The notes beneath the pieces were generated by a model. It did no database searches. It was not told the DNA's origin and was given only the letters and a program-made list of their open reading frames with translations. This document shows, piece by piece, positions 7,497-16,009 of a DNA stretch of 44,230 nucleotides. The stretch is from the NCBI GenBank assembly GCA_025362815.1, contig JANYFG010000029.1, positions 1-44,230 on the forward strand, read 5' to 3'. This stretch comes from Rhodospirillales bacterium. GTDB lineage: Bacteria > Pseudomonadota > Alphaproteobacteria > Acetobacterales > Acetobacteraceae. The translations under genes were made by a program, and so were the position numbers. Within the stretch, counting starts at the first letter, position 1, and each line of letters begins with the position of its first letter.

Positions 7497-8027
7497 ATGG
7501 CAAAGCGCTGGTATGTTGTTCACGTCTATTCGGGCTTCGAGAAAAAGATCGCCCAGCAGATCAAGGAACAGGCCGCCCAGAAGGGTTTGGCCGACATGTT
7601 CGACGAGGTGCTGGTGCCGTCCGAGGAAGTGATCGAGCTTCGTCGTGGCCAGAAGGTGAATGCCGAGCGCAAGTTCTTCCCCGGCTACGTGCTGGTGAAG
7701 ATGGAGCTGACCGACGATGCCTGGCATCTGGTCAAGGACACCCCCAAGGTCACTGGCTTCCTGGGCACCAAAACGCGGCCGAGCCCGATCACCGAGGCGG
7801 AAGCCGACCGCATCATGAAACAGGCCCAGGAAGGCGTGGAGCGTCCGCGTCCGGCCATCCTGTTCGAGATCGGCGAGCAGGTGCGCGTGGCAGATGGCCC
7901 GTTCACCAGCTTCAACGGCACGGTGGAAGAGGTCGACGAGGAAAAGGGCCGCGTGAAGGTCAGCGTCTCGATCTTCGGCCGCTCGACGCCGGTGGAGCTG
8001 GAATACAGCCAGGTCGAAAAGGTCTGA
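7497..8027 (+). CDS. nusG: Transcription termination/antitermination factor NusG
   Basis: A 176-aa NusG with the N-terminal NGN domain (starts [19 protein letters not shown], includes [14 protein letters not shown]) and the C-terminal KOW domain ([22 protein letters not shown], ending [11 protein letters not shown]). It binds RNA polymerase near the clamp and links it to Rho or the ribosome. Length and motifs are normal. What is odd is the next gene: rplK normally follows, but here the gene is closed by a hairpin at 8043 and meets a convergent hldE-like gene. Confidence 0.97.
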   Translation: MAKRWYVVHVYSGFEKKIAQQIKEQAAQKGLADMFDEVLVPSEEVIELRRGQKVNAERKFFPGYVLVKMELTDDAWHLVKDTPKVTGFLGTKTRPSPITEAEADRIMKQAQEGVERPRPAILFEIGEQVRVADGPFTSFNGTVEEVDEEKGRVKVSVSIFGRSTPVELEYSQVEKV

Positions 8028-8042
8028 TCAAGCCGGTTGAAC

Positions 8043-8070
8043 CGGCATGGCGGGACCGCCCGCCATGCCG
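8043..8070 (+). terminator. Hairpin terminator between nusG and hldE-like gene
   Basis: A perfect 12-bp stem (8043-8054 with 8059-8070) around the loop ACCG, 15 nt past the nusG stop and just before the convergent stop at 8073. There is no U-tract on either side, so termination may be Rho-assisted. An overlapping smaller hairpin, GCCGGTT / AACCGGC (8032-8046), shares bases with it. Confidence 0.65.
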
Positions 8071-8072
8071 AT

Positions 8073-9524
8073 TCAGCCGGCTAGCACCCGGCCACCCCAG
8101 GTGGGCAACAGCTCTGCCCCGGGCTGACCCTGCGGTCCGATCAGCAGATCCGGCCGCAACGCGTGCAACAATTCCGCCGGGTTGACGCTGTCGATCATCA
8201 CCACGAGATCGACCGCTTCCATTGACGCCAGCTGTGCGGCGCGAACGGCTTCCGGCGGCTGGTTCTGCGTGGGCGTGTCGCGTTCCAGCCCCACCACCAG
8301 GCGGTCGGCCGCATTCCGGCTGCCGGCAAGGTGGCGCAACGCATCCGCACCGATGGTGTCGAAACGTCCCACCGTCACGGCGGTCTGCCTTCCTTCGCGC
8401 CGCCAATGCTCCACGCGGCTGGCCGCCGCCTCCAGGCTCACGATCTTGCGCAGCGCGCTGCCCTGCGGGTTGATGGCGGCGAGCAGATCGCCCTCTCGGG
8501 CCACCGAGATGCCGCTGCGCCCCAGCACCACCGAGCTCGCCACCATCGCCACGCTGGCCGACAAGGTGAAATCGAGCCCCGCTGCCATGGCGGCCCCCAA
8601 AGCAGCCACCGCGGTGTCACCGGCGCCGGAAAAATCCACGATATCGGCGGCCCCGCGCAGGTGATAGCCGCCGAATTCGTCCACCAGCGTCATGCCGTCC
8701 TCGGCGCGGTTGACCAGCACGGCGCCAAACCCGTGCAGCGTGCGCAGATTGGCGGCCGCGGTCACGATGGCGGCGTCCGTGTTTAAGGCGGTGCCGGTGA
8801 AACGCGCGAGGTCGTACTGGCTCGGCAGGATCATGTCCGCGCCGGCATAGCGGCCGTATTCGATGCCGCGCATGTCCACCACCACGGGGCGCCCGGTGGT
8901 GCGGGCGGCGGCGATGATCTGCGCCGGCATGTCGCCGGACAGCACGCCCTTGCCGTAATCCGACAAAATGGTGACGGACGTGGCCGCCATCGCGTCGCGC
9001 ACGATGCGCAGCAAGCGTTCGGCGAGCTTCGGATGAATGGGGGAGGTGTCTTCGCGATCGGTGCGCAGCAATTGCTGGCCCTGCGCCACATAGCGCGTCT
9101 TGCGCGTCGTGGTGCGGCTGCCCTGCACCAGCAGCCACGGCTCCACGCCGGGCTGGCTGCCGATCAGGCCCGTGAGGTCCGATCCGGTCTGGTCGTCGCC
9201 GACTACCGACACGAACGCCACCGACACGCCGAGCGCGCCGAGGTTGCGCACCACGTTGCCGGCGCCACCCGGCACCGCCACCTCGCGGTCCACCGACAGC
9301 ACCGGCACCGGCGCTTCACGGCTGACGCGTTCCACGGTGCCGTAGATGTAGCGATCCAGCATCGCATCGCCCACCACCAGCACGCTGGTGCGTGCCAGTC
9401 GGCGGATGGCCTGTGCCAGGTCGTCGGCGCCGGGCGTTTTGCGCGCGCTGTCCGCATGCGGAGATGAAGCGGCAGGTTCGGGGACGGCGCCGGGCGCATT
9501 GGGGGGGTGTTGATACTCGTCCAT
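8073..9524 (-). CDS. hldE: HldE-like heptose-7-phosphate kinase with degenerate adenylyltransferase domain
   Basis: A 483-aa protein shaped like bifunctional HldE, which phosphorylates D-glycero-D-manno-heptose 7-phosphate and then adenylylates heptose 1-phosphate for lipopolysaccharide core synthesis. The PfkB-type kinase half (about 45-355) is intact: GDAMLDRYIYG, SREAPVPVLSV, PGGAGNVVRNLGALG and the catalytic GAGDT. The C-terminal half (about 379-483) still aligns with the nucleotidyltransferase fold (GRFDTIGADALRHL, LEAVDLVV-like MEAVDLVVMID, ALRPDLLI) but has lost both histidines of the HxGH motif (normally FDLLHAGH) and the VKGGDY loop. The second activity is therefore probably absent. 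The 30-residue N-terminus is extra and variable. Convergent with nusG. Confidence 0.88.
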   Translation of the reverse strand: MDEYQHPPNAPGAVPEPAASSPHADSARKTPGADDLAQAIRRLARTSVLVVGDAMLDRYIYGTVERVSREAPVPVLSVDREVAVPGGAGNVVRNLGALGVSVAFVSVVGDDQTGSDLTGLIGSQPGVEPWLLVQGSRTTTRKTRYVAQGQQLLRTDREDTSPIHPKLAERLLRIVRDAMAATSVTILSDYGKGVLSGDMPAQIIAAARTTGRPVVVDMRGIEYGRYAGADMILPSQYDLARFTGTALNTDAAIVTAAANLRTLHGFGAVLVNRAEDGMTLVDEFGGYHLRGAADIVDFSGAGDTAVAALGAAMAAGLDFTLSASVAMVASSVVLGRSGISVAREGDLLAAINPQGSALRKIVSLEAAASRVEHWRREGRQTAVTVGRFDTIGADALRHLAGSRNAADRLVVGLERDTPTQNQPPEAVRAAQLASMEAVDLVVMIDSVNPAELLHALRPDLLIGPQGQPGAELLPTWGGRVLAG

Positions 9525-9627
9525 CCAACATCGCTAGCGCCGGTGGTGTTCGCGTGCAAGCCAACACAGTCATCGTCCGATCGAAACCCTTCGTTAATCC
9601 ATTGGTGCCAGGGTGGCGGCAGTGGGC

Positions 9628-11274
9628 ATGGGTGCGGGTGTGGGAAAGGAATTCAACAATTTGGCCCAAAGCTTTGGGGGCCAGGGCCCAGGTTTGCAGG
9701 GATTAGGTCCGCACGGCTTGGGGACGAATGGCCTGGGCGCGCATGCCGGGCCGGCGGCAGCGCTGCTGGTGCATGAGGCGGTCATGCGCTCGCGCCGCGC
9801 CCCCGCCGGGCGACTGGCCTTGGTGCTGCATCTGTCGCGTCTGGTGCCGCCGGCGCCGCGGCCGTACCATGTTCGCATCGCCCGCTCCCTGCTGCAGGAC
9901 ACCGCGGCCCGCCATGAGGGGCAGGTTTTCACCCTCGCCAATGCGGACATGATCCTACTTTGCGCCGCCTCAGGTTCGGGCGTGGGCGAGGGCATGAGCG
10001 ATACCGATTTTCCCCCGGCCTCCCGCCCCACGCTCGCCACCGATCCGGCGGCCCTTCCGGCGATCCTCCTGCGCCTGTTGCGTGCCGATATGAAACCAAC
10101 GGACCAGCTGGTCAGCCTGTGGCGCCTGGATGAAGCCGCTGACGAGGTGCAAGCCTACACCCGCGCGCGGCTGCGGGAGGCCGAGGGGCTGCCGGGCAGG
10201 GAGGAAAGGGTGCCGGCGCGCGTCCTCGGGCAGAGCACCATGGGCATGCTGGCCGACGTGGATATCGCCAGCCAGACGCTCCTGGCAGACGCGATGGCTG
10301 AGGTCGCGCACCAGGCGCCGATGCCAGACATCGTGCAGCGACAAACGGCCATTTTGCTCGGTGCGGGCACGCCGGGCGGCGAGGGTTCCAGCGTGCTGCG
10401 GCCTCTCTTCCGGGAAGTCGGCTTTTCCATCGCGGCGCTGCAGGCGCGCCTCGCCGGGGAAAGCCATACGGGGCAGGTGGCGGCGGACCCATTCCTGTTT
10501 CGCCACGTCGCCGGCCGGATGGACAGCCGCATGCTGCGCGAACTGGGCCAGGACCGGCACCCGGATGGCAGCTTCGGCCTGCTGGACGAACTCGCACCCG
10601 CATCCGACGCCGAGGATGAGGTGCCTGTGCCGCCCATCAAGCTGCATATCAACCTCGGCGTCCCGGCGATCCTGTCGGAGATGTTCGCCCGGCTGGCCAT
10701 CACCTGCGCCCGGCGCGGCCTGCGGATCGGGGTAGAGATCAACCTGATGGACGCGATGATCGACCCCGAAGCCTTCGCGCGTGCCCGCCGGGTGCTGGTG
10801 GAGCACCGGATGGATCTGGTGCTGGACGGCGTGTCCCACGCGGCGATGATGTTGTCCAAGCCGTGGAAGGTGCAGCCGGATCTGCTGAAACTGGAATGGT
10901 CGCCACGAATACTCGATCTACCGGAGCGGGATGCGGCGATGCTGCAGGCGGCGATCACGCAGGCCGACCCGGCGCGCGTGGTTCTGCAGCGTGCCGAGAC
11001 CGAGGCGGCGCTGCGTTGGGGTGTCGCGCGCGGCATCCGGCGGTTCCAGGGCCGGCATGTGGACGCGATGCTGGGCGCTTCGCGCCTTGTGGCCTGCGCC
11101 CATGCTGGTGCCTGCACCTTGCGCCAATGTGTGGACAGGGCGGCTGGCACGGGCGCCTTCGCGCGAGCAGGCTGCCGGAACCAGTCTCTGCTGCGCCGCG
11201 CCGCGCCGGCGCCCGCTTCGCAGGCGGGGACAGGTATGGGGACAAGGCCTTCTCCCGCCGGGGTGGGCGCATGA
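9628..11274 (+). CDS. Degenerate GGDEF/EAL-like protein, first of a tandem pair
   Basis: About 548 aa. The N-terminus is Gly-rich with repeats (GLQGLGPHGLGTNGLG). About residues 55-110 look like a worn-down GGDEF fold (LVLHLSRL...RPYHVRIARSLLQ...FTLANADMILLC). The C-terminal half (about 280-480) follows the EAL phosphodiesterase pattern: a KLHINLGVPAIL segment where EAL proteins have a VNLS strand, then ARRGLRIGVEINL, DLLKLEWSP, and GIRRFQGRHVDAM. The EAL signature and the metal-binding acidic residues are missing, so catalysis is unlikely; a binding or scaffold role is inferred. An in-frame GTG at 9613 is an alternative start. The stop overlaps the start of the next gene (ATGA), whose product is a clear paralogue. 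Confidence 0.7.
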   Translation: MGAGVGKEFNNLAQSFGGQGPGLQGLGPHGLGTNGLGAHAGPAAALLVHEAVMRSRRAPAGRLALVLHLSRLVPPAPRPYHVRIARSLLQDTAARHEGQVFTLANADMILLCAASGSGVGEGMSDTDFPPASRPTLATDPAALPAILLRLLRADMKPTDQLVSLWRLDEAADEVQAYTRARLREAEGLPGREERVPARVLGQSTMGMLADVDIASQTLLADAMAEVAHQAPMPDIVQRQTAILLGAGTPGGEGSSVLRPLFREVGFSIAALQARLAGESHTGQVAADPFLFRHVAGRMDSRMLRELGQDRHPDGSFGLLDELAPASDAEDEVPVPPIKLHINLGVPAILSEMFARLAITCARRGLRIGVEINLMDAMIDPEAFARARRVLVEHRMDLVLDGVSHAAMMLSKPWKVQPDLLKLEWSPRILDLPERDAAMLQAAITQADPARVVLQRAETEAALRWGVARGIRRFQGRHVDAMLGASRLVACAHAGACTLRQCVDRAAGTGAFARAGCRNQSLLRRAAPAPASQAGTGMGTRPSPAGVGA

Positions 11275-12425
11275 TTTCGATGGCCAGGCGGCGTGAGCCC
11301 ACGGCCGAGCTCGTCACCCACCGGCAGGAGGCGGCGCAACTGATCGCGTATCTGCACGAATGCAAAATCGCCGGCATCGCGCGACGGGCCTGCGTGGTGC
11401 ATCTGGCGCGGCTTCCGGCCGACTGGATGCGGCCGCATCACCTTCGCCTCGCGCGCGACGCCTTGCAGCCATTGGCCCACGCCGACCGGGCACGCGTCTT
11501 CACCTTGCCCAATCGGAGCATCGTCTCGATCTGGCGCGGCCCGGCCGATGGCGCCGTGGCGGAAAGCCGCGCCGCCATCGCCCATCTGTTCGTGGACGGA
11601 GAGACGCCCGTATCGCCCGACCTGCTGTGGGAAGATCTGGAGATCCCCGGCTCGGTCGACCGGCTTTTGCTGGTGGCGGAACAGTCGATTGGCACCAGGC
11701 CGCCCGCAGCGCCCGTCGGCGACGGGGGACAGACCTTCGATCCCGCGACGCTTCAGGCGTTGGAGGCGTTGCTGACCAGGGCGGACGTGGCCCGCTTCGT
11801 GCGGCGCCACCCGGTTTGCGCCAGAGGGCCCCACGGCCGATTTACCGTCGCATGGGAGCGCCGAATGCTCAGCATCGACGAGCTCGCCGAAAGCCTGACC
11901 CCCGCGCACGCGCCGAAAACCGACAAATGGCTGTTTCTGCGCCTGACCCGCACCCTCGACCGGCGCATGCTGGCGCTGCTGTCGGCGCCGGGTGAACTGG
12001 CCGGCGCCGGGCCGTTCGCCATCAACCTCAACGTGGCGTCCATTCTGGCGCCTGGTTTTCTCCGTTTTGACGAGCAGCTCCCGGTCGGCCTGCGCGGCCA
12101 CGTCACGATCGACCTGCAGCCGGCCGATATCCTGGCGGACCCGGCGGCGTTCCTGTTCGCGCGCGATTTCGCCCGCACCCGCGGTTACCGACTGATGCTG
12201 AGTGACGTGCCCGCCAACCTGCTGCCGGTGTTGCCGCTGGACCGCCTGGGGCTCGATCTTCTGATGCTGCAATGGTCGGCGGGGTGCACCCGCCCCGAGA
12301 TGCGGTCGGAACTGCCGGATCCCGCCCGGCTGGTGCTGAGCCAGGCGCATGACGCCGAGGCGATTGGCTGGGGAATCTCGGTGGGCATCAAGCTGTTCCA
12401 GGGGCGTGCGGTGGCGGATGGCTAG
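11271..12425 (+). CDS. Degenerate GGDEF/EAL-like protein, second of a tandem pair
   Basis: A 384-aa paralogue of the gene just upstream, translationally coupled by an ATGA overlap. Shared landmarks in the same order are VVHLARLPADWMRPHHLRLARDAL with VFTLPNRSIVSIWRG near the N-terminus, then RTLDRRMLALL, FAINLNVASILAPGF, a RGYRLMLSDVPANLLPVL stretch where EAL proteins have their DDFG loop, DLLMLQWS, and GISVGIKLFQGRAV at the end. As in its neighbour, no EAL motif or catalytic acidic set is present. The pair may be c-di-GMP sensors or pure protein-protein adaptors. An active diguanylate cyclase lies 8 kb away. No family name is certain. Confidence 0.7.
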   Translation: MISMARRREPTAELVTHRQEAAQLIAYLHECKIAGIARRACVVHLARLPADWMRPHHLRLARDALQPLAHADRARVFTLPNRSIVSIWRGPADGAVAESRAAIAHLFVDGETPVSPDLLWEDLEIPGSVDRLLLVAEQSIGTRPPAAPVGDGGQTFDPATLQALEALLTRADVARFVRRHPVCARGPHGRFTVAWERRMLSIDELAESLTPAHAPKTDKWLFLRLTRTLDRRMLALLSAPGELAGAGPFAINLNVASILAPGFLRFDEQLPVGLRGHVTIDLQPADILADPAAFLFARDFARTRGYRLMLSDVPANLLPVLPLDRLGLDLLMLQWSAGCTRPEMRSELPDPARLVLSQAHDAEAIGWGISVGIKLFQGRAVADG

Positions 12426-12514
12426 AATGGTCATCACTCCTGTGCGCGCGCCGTCATGCCATCGTGCCCGCTCCGCCCCTTGGCGGATGCCGCGCCAGCA
12501 CCTATTGCCCTCCC

Positions 12515-13258
12515 ATGACAGCGATTTCCGTGACCGGTCTGAGCAAACGCTATGGCGCCACGCTGGCCGTCGATGGCATCGACTTCACCGTGGCGCCGGG
12601 CGAGACACTGGGCCTGCTCGGCGGCAACGGAGCCGGCAAGACCACAACCATCGCCATGTTGCTGGGGCTGTTGATCCCCACCTCCGGCCGCATTTCCATC
12701 CTGGGCCACGACATGGCGACCGACCGCTTCGCGGCGCTGGCGCGGATGAATTTCTCCTCGCCCTACGTGGCGTTGCCCGGCCGGCTGTCGGTGGCCGAGA
12801 ACCTGCGTGTCTACGGCCATCTCTACGGCGTGCGGCGGATCGACGCGCGCATCGCCGAACTCGCGGGGCAGCTCGATCTCGAGGCGTTGCTGCACCGCTC
12901 CGCCGGCGAATTGTCGGCCGGCCAGAAAACCCGCGTGGCGTTGGCGAAGTCGTTGATCAACCGCCCCGACGTGCTGCTCCTCGATGAGCCGACCGCCAGC
13001 CTGGACCCCGATACCGGCGACCTCGTGCGCAGCTGGCTGGAGCGTTACCGCGCCGAAAGCGGCTGCACGATCCTGCTGGCAAGCCACAACATGGCGGAGG
13101 TGGAGCGGTTGTGCAGCCAGGTGCTGATGCTGAAAAAGGGCCGTGTCGTGGATCGCGGCGCGCCGCAGAACCTGCTCGAACGCTACGGGCGCGACGATCT
13201 GGAGCAGGTGTTCCTGGACATCGCGCGCGATCGCCAGCATCCGGAGGCCACGGCATGA
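12515..13258 (+). CDS. ABC transporter ATP-binding protein (ABC-2 exporter)
   Basis: A 247-aa ATPase that powers the permease encoded next. Walker A is GGNGAGKTTT at about 36-45, the signature is LSAGQKTR, Walker B is VLLLDEPTASLD, and the H-loop is in LLASHNM. The order and length fit DRA/CcmA-type ABC-2 exporters for drugs, polysaccharides or lipids. The start at 12515 is chosen because the family begins about nine residues before SKRYG; a GTG at 12464 would add an unlikely 17-residue leader. There is no clear ribosome binding site. The stop overlaps the permease start by ATGA. Substrate unknown. Confidence 0.92.
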   Translation: MTAISVTGLSKRYGATLAVDGIDFTVAPGETLGLLGGNGAGKTTTIAMLLGLLIPTSGRISILGHDMATDRFAALARMNFSSPYVALPGRLSVAENLRVYGHLYGVRRIDARIAELAGQLDLEALLHRSAGELSAGQKTRVALAKSLINRPDVLLLDEPTASLDPDTGDLVRSWLERYRAESGCTILLASHNMAEVERLCSQVLMLKKGRVVDRGAPQNLLERYGRDDLEQVFLDIARDRQHPEATA

Positions 13259-14073
13259 TTGAACAGAACGCGGCCATGGCGTCCGCCCAGCGCATCTGGG
13301 GGCTGATGTATCGCCACCTGGCGCTGTTCCGCAGGTCCTGGCCGCGGCTGTTGGAGCTGGCCTACTGGCCGGTGTTGCAGATGTGCATCTGGGGCTTCAC
13401 CGCCAGCTTCCTGGCCACCCGCAACGGCAGCCCGGCCGCCTTGGCCGGCGGCGCGTTGCTGGGCGGCGTGCTGCTGTGGGAGGTCTCGCTGCGCAGCCAG
13501 ATGGGCATGTCGATCACCTTTCTGGAAGAAATATGGTCGCGTAATTTGGGCCATGTGTTCGTCAGCCCGTTGCGGCCGTTCGAGCTGGTGGCGGCGCTGA
13601 TCGGCATGTCGGCCATCCGCATGCTGGCCGGCGTCATCCCGGCGGCGCTGCTGGCCTGGGCGTTGTATGCCTTCAATCTTTTCGCGCTGGGGCCGGTGCT
13701 CGTGCTGTTCTTCGTCAACCTGATGGTGATGGGCTGGGCGGTGGCGCTGGCCGTGGTCAGTCTCATCCTGCGCCACGGCGCGGGGGCGGAGGCGCTGGCG
13801 TGGTCGGTGCTGTTCGGCCTCACGCCGTTTGCCGCCGTGTTCTACCCGGTGTCGGTGCTTCCCGTGTGGTTGCAGCCGGTGGCCTTCGCGGTACCGGCCA
13901 GCCATGTGTTCGAGGGGATGCGCGCGGCCCTGCTGGATGGCACCATCGCGTGGGACCAGCTCGGCTGGGCCGCTGTGCTCAACGTGGCGTGGCTCGTCGG
14001 CGCCGCCGTGCTGTTCGCCGCCCAGTTTCAGGTGGCCCGCAAAAACGGCGCCCTTCTTTCGATCGGTGAGTGA
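13255..14073 (+). CDS. ABC-2 type transporter permease
   Basis: A 272-aa integral membrane protein with about six helices, for example YWPVLQMCIWGFTASFL, LVLFFVNLMVMGWAVALAVV and FAAVFYPVSVLPVWLQPVAFAVP. The last, with PxSxLPxWLQP and the following ASHVFEGMRA, is the typical C-terminal signature of ABC2-membrane permeases. It forms a transporter with the ATPase upstream, to which it is coupled by an ATGA overlap. The next gene, a histidine phosphatase, starts 2 nt after its stop and is probably in the same operon. Confidence 0.9.
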   Translation: MIEQNAAMASAQRIWGLMYRHLALFRRSWPRLLELAYWPVLQMCIWGFTASFLATRNGSPAALAGGALLGGVLLWEVSLRSQMGMSITFLEEIWSRNLGHVFVSPLRPFELVAALIGMSAIRMLAGVIPAALLAWALYAFNLFALGPVLVLFFVNLMVMGWAVALAVVSLILRHGAGAEALAWSVLFGLTPFAAVFYPVSVLPVWLQPVAFAVPASHVFEGMRAALLDGTIAWDQLGWAAVLNVAWLVGAAVLFAAQFQVARKNGALLSIGE

Positions 14074-14074
14074 C

Positions 14075-14704
14075 ATGACGCGCTTTTGGATGATCCGCCA
14101 CGCCTTGGTGGCCGAGAATGCCCGCGCCGTGTTGTACGGCACGATGGACGTGGAATTGTGCCCGCACACGCTGGTGGCGCAGGCACCGAGCTATCAGGCG
14201 CTGGCCCGGGCCCTGCCGCACCCGGCGGTGTGGGTGGTCACGCCGCTGTCGCGCACCGTCCGCACGGCGGAGGCGATCCTGAAGGCAGGCGGTGCGGCAC
14301 CGCCGTTCTTGGTCGAGCCGTTCCTGGTTGAGCCAGACCTGATCGAACAGGATCTCGGCGCGTGGCAGGGGCTGGCGCACGCCGCTCTGCCCGCCCTGCT
14401 GGCCGCGCCCGCGCATCCGTTCTGGCCGCTGGCAGGGGGCGAACGGCCGCCGGGCGGAGAGAGCATGGAAGATGTCGTGCTCCGGGTGGGGGCCGCGATG
14501 GAGCGGCTGGCCCGTGCGCATGCCGGCCAGGATGTGGTGATCGTCAGCCATGGCGGGTCCATCCGCGCGGCGGTGGCGCACGCGTTGGGCATCTCCGCCG
14601 ACAACGCGCTGCATCTGTCCGTGCAGAACCTGTCCCTAACCCGGCTGGAGCATTCGAGCGAAGGTTGGCGGGTGGTGTGCGTCAACGCGATGCAGGCGGC
14701 ATAA
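14075..14704 (+). CDS. Histidine phosphatase family protein
   Basis: A 209-aa member of the phosphoglycerate mutase-like branch of histidine phosphatases. The N-terminal phospho-acceptor is MIRHALVAEN (usually RHGET..N, so the G and T are replaced), the second arginine region is VTPLSRTVRTAEAI, the acid is in DLGAWQG, and the second histidine is in VIVSHGGSIRAAV. All four catalytic positions seem present. Related enzymes include alpha-ribazole phosphatase and sugar-phosphate phosphatases; no cobalamin genes are adjacent. It starts 2 nt downstream of the ABC permease, so the three genes form one operon. Confidence 0.85.
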   Translation: MTRFWMIRHALVAENARAVLYGTMDVELCPHTLVAQAPSYQALARALPHPAVWVVTPLSRTVRTAEAILKAGGAAPPFLVEPFLVEPDLIEQDLGAWQGLAHAALPALLAAPAHPFWPLAGGERPPGGESMEDVVLRVGAAMERLARAHAGQDVVIVSHGGSIRAAVAHALGISADNALHLSVQNLSLTRLEHSSEGWRVVCVNAMQAA

Positions 14705-14793
14705 CCCCTCGCCACGCTTTGCGCATCACGTGAAGCTTGCTCGACAACGGACTGAAATGCCACATAGCGTCATCCTCTCGGGAGAGACGCGTC

Positions 14794-15477
14794 ATGATCC
14801 GCATGCTCATCGCCAAACTCGTGCTGCTCACCTTGCTGGTGATGGCCGCGCCGATGGCCGCCCAGGCGCAGACCGAACAACAGACCCTGGTCGACCGCGC
14901 CACGCTCACGGTGCAGGAAATGCTCGGACCCAAGGACGCCGACGACGCGCGGGCCCTGCTGCGGCGCGCCAAGGGCGTGATGGTGTGCCCGCAGATCTTC
15001 AAGGCGGGCTTTATCCTGGGCGGCCAGGGTGGAAGCTGCGTGATGTCGGGCCACGCCGCGAAAGGCTGGACGGCGCCGGCCTTCTATGGCCTCGGCAGCG
15101 GTAGCATCGGTCTGCAGATCGGCATTCAGGATGCGCAGATCGTGTTCATCATCCTGACCGAGAAGGGGCTTCAGGCCCTGCTCGACAGCCAGTTCAAGTT
15201 CGGCGCCGATGCGTCGATCGCCGTCGCTACCGTGGGCATCGGCGTGCAGGGGTCCACCACCGCGGCGTTGCAGGCCGATATCGTGGCGTTCTCGACCGCG
15301 CGCGGCCTGTATGCCGGGGTCACGCTGGATGGCAGCCATATCGGCACCAAAAGCGATTGGAACCAGATCTATTACGGCCGCCCCATCGCCGCCCAGCAGC
15401 TGGTGATTTCCAGCGAGGGACAAAATCCCGGCGCCGACCCGCTGCGCGAAATGCTCGGCCGCTTCTCCGGCGGCTGA
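14794..15477 (+). CDS. SYLF/Ysc84-domain exported protein
   Basis: A 227-aa protein with a signal peptide (ends AAQAQ, about residues 1-25) and a lipid-binding SYLF domain over most of the rest. Diagnostic parts are [21 protein letters not shown], the Gly-rich [26 protein letters not shown]-like [15 protein letters not shown], and [20 protein letters not shown]. Bacterial members are periplasmic or outer-membrane-associated; the eukaryotic SYLF domain binds phosphoinositides. GGGAGAG precedes the ATG at 14794. It stands 89 nt after the phosphatase gene and 20 nt before the YcgN-type gene. Confidence 0.88.
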   Translation: MIRMLIAKLVLLTLLVMAAPMAAQAQTEQQTLVDRATLTVQEMLGPKDADDARALLRRAKGVMVCPQIFKAGFILGGQGGSCVMSGHAAKGWTAPAFYGLGSGSIGLQIGIQDAQIVFIILTEKGLQALLDSQFKFGADASIAVATVGIGVQGSTTAALQADIVAFSTARGLYAGVTLDGSHIGTKSDWNQIYYGRPIAAQQLVISSEGQNPGADPLREMLGRFSGG

Positions 15478-15497
15478 GAACGGTCTATGGTTTGGCG

Positions 15498-16004
15498 GTG
15501 AAATCCGAAAAGCCATTCTGGAAAACCAAGGCGCTGAGCGATTTGTCGCAGGCGGAATGGGAATCGCTGTGCGATGGCTGCGGCCGGTGCTGCCTGCACA
15601 AGCTGCGGTATGAGGAAAACAACGCGCTGGCCTTTACCAACGTGGCGTGCCGCCTGCTGGACACCACGGGTTGCCGTTGCCGGAAATACGAAACCCGTCG
15701 CCAGCACGTGCCGGATTGCGTGTCTCTCACGCCCGAAACGCTCGCCGAGATCGACTGGCTGCCGCCGTCCTGTGCGTATGTGCGGGTGGCCACCGGGCAG
15801 GATCTGGCGTGGTGGCATCATCTGGTTTCCGGCGACCCCAACACCGTGCACAGCGCCGGCGTGTCCGTGCAGGGCCGCGCCGTCGACGAGCGCTATGCCG
15901 GGCCGCTGGAACATCATATCGTGGAATGGCCGGGAAAAAGACCGCGCGTGAAGCGGCCCATGCCGGATGCCGAGCCAGACACCAGAACGAATCCGCAGGA
16001 GTGA
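15498..16004 (+). CDS. YcgN/YkgJ-type cysteine-cluster protein (UPF0260)
   Basis: A 168-aa cytoplasmic protein of the YcgN (UPF0260) family. The family's cysteine cluster CDGCGRCC appears at about 27-34, and further cysteines follow in [21 protein letters not shown] and PDCVSLTP. These are thought to bind zinc or iron-sulfur. The later [28 protein letters not shown] and [12 protein letters not shown] are also family-conserved. The start is probably the GTG at 15498; TTG 15492 is possible, and neither has a strong ribosome binding site. The molecular role of the family is not established. Next gene starts 5 nt downstream. Confidence 0.88.
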   Translation: MKSEKPFWKTKALSDLSQAEWESLCDGCGRCCLHKLRYEENNALAFTNVACRLLDTTGCRCRKYETRRQHVPDCVSLTPETLAEIDWLPPSCAYVRVATGQDLAWWHHLVSGDPNTVHSAGVSVQGRAVDERYAGPLEHHIVEWPGKRPRVKRPMPDAEPDTRTNPQE

Positions 16005-16009
16005 GACCG

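Noticed and set aside
7116..8072. tRNA-Trp as attachment site of the 36-kb block
   Set aside because: secE and nusG lie between the tRNA and the block, and I saw no second copy of the tRNA 3' end near 44 kb.
10155..12437. 760-codon minus-strand frame over the degenerate EAL-like pair
   Set aside because: No motif, Arg/Ser/Ala-rich; the plus-strand pair shows paralogy and an ATGA overlap, which a shadow would not create.
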